Shown here: positions 61,422 to 64,000 of the stretch, piece after piece
Layout of the letters: the number at the start of each line of letters is the position of its first letter
Numbering within the stretch: position 1 is the first letter of the stretch
Source of the DNA: Janthinobacterium sp. UMAB-56
GTDB lineage: Bacteria; Pseudomonadota; Gammaproteobacteria; Burkholderiales; Burkholderiaceae_D
DNA length: 64,000 nucleotides
Assembly (NCBI RefSeq): GCF_900095265.1
Contig: NZ_LT607670.1
Location: 62,001-126,000 of the forward strand
Reading direction: 5' to 3'
Translations under genes and position numbers: made by a program
The notes under the pieces: model-generated
Databases searched by the model: none
The model's input: only the letters and a program-made list of their open reading frames with translations
Told to the model about the DNA's origin: nothing

Positions 61422-61441
61422 AAATGTAATCGATTACATTT
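61422..61441. promoter_or_regulatory. LacI-type operator
   Basis: AAATGTAATCGATTACATTT, an exact 20-base palindrome with the central CG typical of LacI/PurR-family operators. It ends 15 bases before the regulator's ATG. Confidence 0.85.
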
Positions 61442-61545
61442 ATAAGCCAGTCAGGCGTGCCATGCAAACATTATCGATGCTGCAATGCGCAAAAAACAGG
61501 CAGGGTAGTGGCCAAAAACGGCCCTGCACGGGCCGTCCTCAAGGC

Positions 61546-61695
61546 CTATTTCCAGGACGGGACGCGCGTTTGCTGCACGGCAAAACCGGCGCGCACGGCG
61601 GCAAGGGCCGCCACCCACAGGATCAGCAAGACGCTGACACCGGCAATCGGCAGCAGCGCCAGTGTGGCGGCAGGGTCGGATTGCGACAGTGTCAT
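61546..61695 (-). CDS. Possible small membrane peptide
   Basis: An upstream ATG at 61737 gives 63 residues; the ATG at 61695 gives 49 (MTLSQSDPAATLALLPIAGVSVLLILWVAALAAVRAGFAVQQTRVPSWK) with one strong membrane helix. No good Shine-Dalgarno is seen for either start. Coding status is uncertain; it occupies the gap between the LacI gene and a DUF gene. Confidence 0.35.
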   Translation of the reverse strand: MTLSQSDPAATLALLPIAGVSVLLILWVAALAAVRAGFAVQQTRVPSWK

Positions 61696-61762
61696 GGTGG
61701 CAAGTGCGTGGAACGCGAATCGATAGACGATTATCATGCCATAACAATGACTGCTTCCATCA

Positions 61763-62293
61763 TCAGTTAGCTGCGCCTGGCGCCTGGCGCCGCCGGAAGC
61801 GCATGTGCCAATTCACCTCCCACTGGATGCCCCCGTCGGCAGACATTGATTGTTCCCAACACGGCGTATCGGTAGCGATATCGCGCCAGGTGTAGCGTAC
61901 GCGGATCGGCCGTCCCTCCAGCATATCGTCGCCTTCGAAGATACCGACGCCTGCGGCAAAGCTGCCCACCACGGGAGGCTGCAACTGGCCACGGGCATCG
62001 AGCCCGCCCGTGTGATTGTCCAGCCAATAGATACTCCAGCATTGCGTTTGCGGATTGAACAAGCGCAGGGACAAGCCGACAAAATCGGGGCGCCAGCTAG
62101 CCGCGATAAAGTCATCGTAGTTGCCTATGCCCCCGGGCAAGGCCTGATTGCATTGGGTGGCACTGAAGGTTTCCCATTCCTGGCTATCCTGCAAGCGCCG
62201 CGTGAGGCGACAATTGTCCACGTCCCAATGGCCCAGCAGAAAATCAAAGTCATTGATGCCGCTCAAACGCTGTTGCTCCTGAAATTGATGCAT
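61763..62293 (-). CDS. DUF1579-like conserved protein
   Basis: A 176-residue cytoplasmic protein starting at ATG 62293 with a strong GGAGGA 3 bases upstream. GINDFDFLLGHWDVDNCRLTRRLQDSQEWETFSATQCNQALPGGIGNYDDF and WSIYWLDNHTGG suggest the DUF1579 / lipocalin-like branch of small-molecule-binding proteins. Function not known. It is divergent from the Lrp gene (120-base gap). Confidence 0.75.
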   Translation of the reverse strand: MHQFQEQQRLSGINDFDFLLGHWDVDNCRLTRRLQDSQEWETFSATQCNQALPGGIGNYDDFIAASWRPDFVGLSLRLFNPQTQCWSIYWLDNHTGGLDARGQLQPPVVGSFAAGVGIFEGDDMLEGRPIRVRYTWRDIATDTPCWEQSMSADGGIQWEVNWHMRFRRRQAPGAAN

Positions 62294-62413
62294 TTTTCCT
62301 CCTCCATGGCAGTAGTGGCTATGATAGGCAGCGCGGCCCACTGGCACCATGCAAGGCCGAAAGAAATTCCGTGCAAACGGGAACAGGTTTGAAGTTTTTA
62401 TGGAGTCTTTGCC

Positions 62414-62866
62414 TTGAATGTTGATCTTGATGCCCACGACCGGAAGATTCTCGCCCTGCTGCAGGAAAACTCCCGCTTCAGCTACTCGGAAATCGGCCGC
62501 CGCATCCACCTGACGTCGCCTGCCGTGGCCGAGCGCGTCAAGCGCCTGGAAGAAGCGGGCGTCATCGGCAACTTCTCGGTACAGATCAACCTGCGCGCCC
62601 TTGGCTACAGCTTCGAAGCCTTCGTCAATATCACGGTGGAATCGCATGACGCGCTCGACGCCTGGGCGGCAGCACGGCCCGAGGTGCTGGCCCTGCATGC
62701 CACCACGGGCAACCATTGCGCGCTGCTGCGCCTTGCGCTGACCAGCCCCGAACATTTGCAAGCCTGCCTGAAGTCGCTGGGGAAAATCGGCAAGACCAGT
62801 ACGTCGATGGTGCTGTCCTCGCAGTGGGAGCAGCGCCCCCGCCTGCCGGCGGACCAGCTAGGCTAA
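62414..62866 (+). CDS. Lrp/AsnC family transcriptional regulator
   Basis: A 150-residue Lrp-type regulator. DAHDRKILALLQENSRFSYSEIGRRIHLTSPAVAERVKRLEEAGVI is the Lrp HTH (about 6-50), followed by the RAM ligand domain (YSFEAFVNITVES...ATTGNHCALLRLALTSPEHLQACLKSLGKIGKTSTSMVLSS). Start is TTG at 62414 with GGAG upstream; the first nearby ATG (62401) runs into a stop. It is divergent from the DUF1579-like gene and may control it. Confidence 0.9.
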   Translation: MNVDLDAHDRKILALLQENSRFSYSEIGRRIHLTSPAVAERVKRLEEAGVIGNFSVQINLRALGYSFEAFVNITVESHDALDAWAAARPEVLALHATTGNHCALLRLALTSPEHLQACLKSLGKIGKTSTSMVLSSQWEQRPRLPADQLG

Positions 62867-62873
62867 ACGGGGC

Positions 62874-63785
62874 CTACTTCATCATCGCGCAAAACGTTTC
62901 CGGATTACCGTCAAGAATGACGCCGCTGGGCCAGCGGTGGCTGCGCTGCTGCGCGCGCAACAGCGAGGCGGCCAGGGCCGAGTCGCCATCGACGGCATAC
63001 ACGAAGACGGGCATGTTCAGGCTGGCCGCGTCGCCCAGCAAATGTGGATTGGCGTCCAGGCTGCGCGCGTCCACGTGCACGCCGGCGGGCATGCCGATCT
63101 GCTGCTGCACGCGCTGCAGCCACGGCTTGTCGAGCTTGGGCGGACGGGCATTTTTCGCGATATAGCGGCTGACCCGGTTGGTGCCGGCCGCCTGCGCATT
63201 GCGCGCGTCAAACACGATTAAGCCCAGATAACCCTGCGGATCGGCACGGCGCGCGCAAGCGAGGTTGTTCGGCACGCCCGACGTGAGGAACCAGTTGCCA
63301 TGCTTGATGTTCGCGCGCAACTGCGCCACCAGGGTCGCGATGGGCGCGCACGAGGCCACGACATCCTTGATTTCCGCGTTCAGGGTCTTGTCCGGGAACG
63401 CCGTGGCCAGGTCCGCGACATCGCTGACAAAGGGCGGCGTTTCCGCCGTCGGCACGCCACGGTTCTTCATGCTGGCGGCGCGCCAGTCGTCGGCCGTCAA
63501 TTGCTTCGCGGTGCGGGGCGCTCCCGTGTCGACGACTCTGCCCGTCAGCAGATCGTGGTGCACCACCCAGCTGCCGTCGCCCAGCAGCTGCAAATCCGTC
63601 TCGACCCCGTCCCAGGTGCCGAAATACGTGTTGCGCAGCGCGCTCAGCGAATTTTCCGGCGCATTGCCGGCGCCACGGTGGGCATGCACCTTCATGCCCA
63701 GGCAGTCGGCCTGTACAGCCGTGCTGAACATGGTGAGCAGCAAGGCCAGTGCTGCCGCCTTATTTTTGTCCCGGATGATAACCAT
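62874..63785 (-). CDS. Glycerophosphodiester phosphodiesterase
   Basis: A 303-residue exported enzyme. A signal peptide (KAAALALLLTMFSTAVQA) precedes a GDPD TIM barrel: VHAHRGAGNAPENSLSAL (metal His/Arg/Glu), DGVETDLQLLGDGSWVVHHDLLTGR, LNAEIKDV and VYAVDGDSALAASLLRA. It hydrolyses glycerophosphodiesters to glycerol-3-phosphate. ATG at 63785; the frame runs on upstream without similarity. It overlaps the preceding partial gene by 26 bases. Confidence 0.9.
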   Translation of the reverse strand: MVIIRDKNKAAALALLLTMFSTAVQADCLGMKVHAHRGAGNAPENSLSALRNTYFGTWDGVETDLQLLGDGSWVVHHDLLTGRVVDTGAPRTAKQLTADDWRAASMKNRGVPTAETPPFVSDVADLATAFPDKTLNAEIKDVVASCAPIATLVAQLRANIKHGNWFLTSGVPNNLACARRADPQGYLGLIVFDARNAQAAGTNRVSRYIAKNARPPKLDKPWLQRVQQQIGMPAGVHVDARSLDANPHLLGDAASLNMPVFVYAVDGDSALAASLLRAQQRSHRWPSGVILDGNPETFCAMMK

Positions 63786-64000
63786 AATGAATTCCCTGCA
63801 AAACGTGGATGCGGATCGCTTCGTTGACGGGGTAGCTGTAGCCCTGCCCCACCGCCACGACGTGCGTGATATTGGCCAGCAAGCCCTTGCCGGCGATTTG
63901 CCAGCGCGTGCTGTCGTCGGCCGCCTGGCGGTTCCAGTCCAGCATCTGGCGGAACAGCTCGCTCTTCGTGACATTATTGTCCGACAGGCTGAAGATGCCC
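63760..64000 (-). CDS. Unidentified protein, C-terminal part
   Basis: At least 79 codons, open to the right edge of the window, so the start is outside. The end reads GIFSLSDNNVTKSELFRQMLDWNRQAADDSTRWQIAGKGLLANITHVVAVGQGYSYPVNEAIRIHVLQGIHYGYHPGQK. The stretch has no membrane segment or recognised motif. It overlaps the GDPD gene start by 26 bases, so the two are probably coupled. Family not identified. Confidence 0.65.
   Translation of the reverse strand, partial: GIFSLSDNNVTKSELFRQMLDWNRQAADDSTRWQIAGKGLLANITHVVAVGQGYSYPVNEAIRIHVLQGIHYGYHPGQK

Overview
The window looks like chromosome of a high-GC betaproteobacterium of the Oxalobacteraceae, most likely Janthinobacterium or a close relative. 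This is inferred from gene order (gpmA-envC-ctpA-moeB, rhodanese-grxC-secB-gpsA, petABC-sspAB), a PEP-CTERM surface protein and a Tad pilus locus. No species marker such as rRNA is present.

1-16.9 kb is housekeeping. It holds the type II secretion pseudopilins gspG-H-I-J (minus strand, gspJ cut by the window edge), a MoeB/ThiF E1-like enzyme, a CtpA protease, the EnvC amidase activator and gpmA. Divergently follow a membrane rhodanese, grxC, secB, an SH3 protein and gpsA. A minus-strand run mscL-degS-like-DUF2461-cupin comes next, then the cytochrome bc1 operon petABC, sspA, sspB and a tRNA-Thr(TGT).

16.9-26.2 kb is a compact, visibly more AT-rich insertion. It encodes a hydroxamate siderophore system on the minus strand: N-monooxygenase, MFS transporter, acyltransferase, IucA/IucC-type synthetase, TonB receptor and FhuF-type reductase. 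A near-perfect Fur box lies about 400 bases upstream. A damaged copy of the 3' half of the tRNA-Thr gene sits at the far end, so the segment looks like a tRNA-targeted island whose integrase is gone.

26.3-45.1 kb holds dodecin, a PEP-CTERM protein behind a good sigma-54 promoter match, and a complete Tad (Flp) pilus locus of 14 genes on the minus strand. The Tad locus includes an unusual winged-helix AAA+ ATPase and a TadD with a LytR_C domain. Next to it are a diguanylate cyclase and an HD-GYP phosphodiesterase that converge and share a CTAG stop, a likely c-di-GMP control pair, followed by a LysR regulator.

45.2-64 kb holds a fused indolepyruvate ferredoxin oxidoreductase, a LacI regulator, a metallo-beta-lactamase-fold lipoprotein with a divergent TetR regulator and an operator palindrome, a frameshifted BNR-repeat gene beside a MoaD-like gene, and a LacI-controlled sugar ABC transporter operon. 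That operon also carries a sugar-phosphate isomerase/epimerase, a Gfo/Idh/MocA oxidoreductase and a 2Fe-2S ferredoxin. The window closes with a DUF protein, an Lrp regulator, a glycerophosphodiester phosphodiesterase and a truncated gene.

Many minus-strand genes overlap by 4 bases (ATGA), which supports operon reading. Start codons were chosen from Shine-Dalgarno sequences, signal peptides and family starts.
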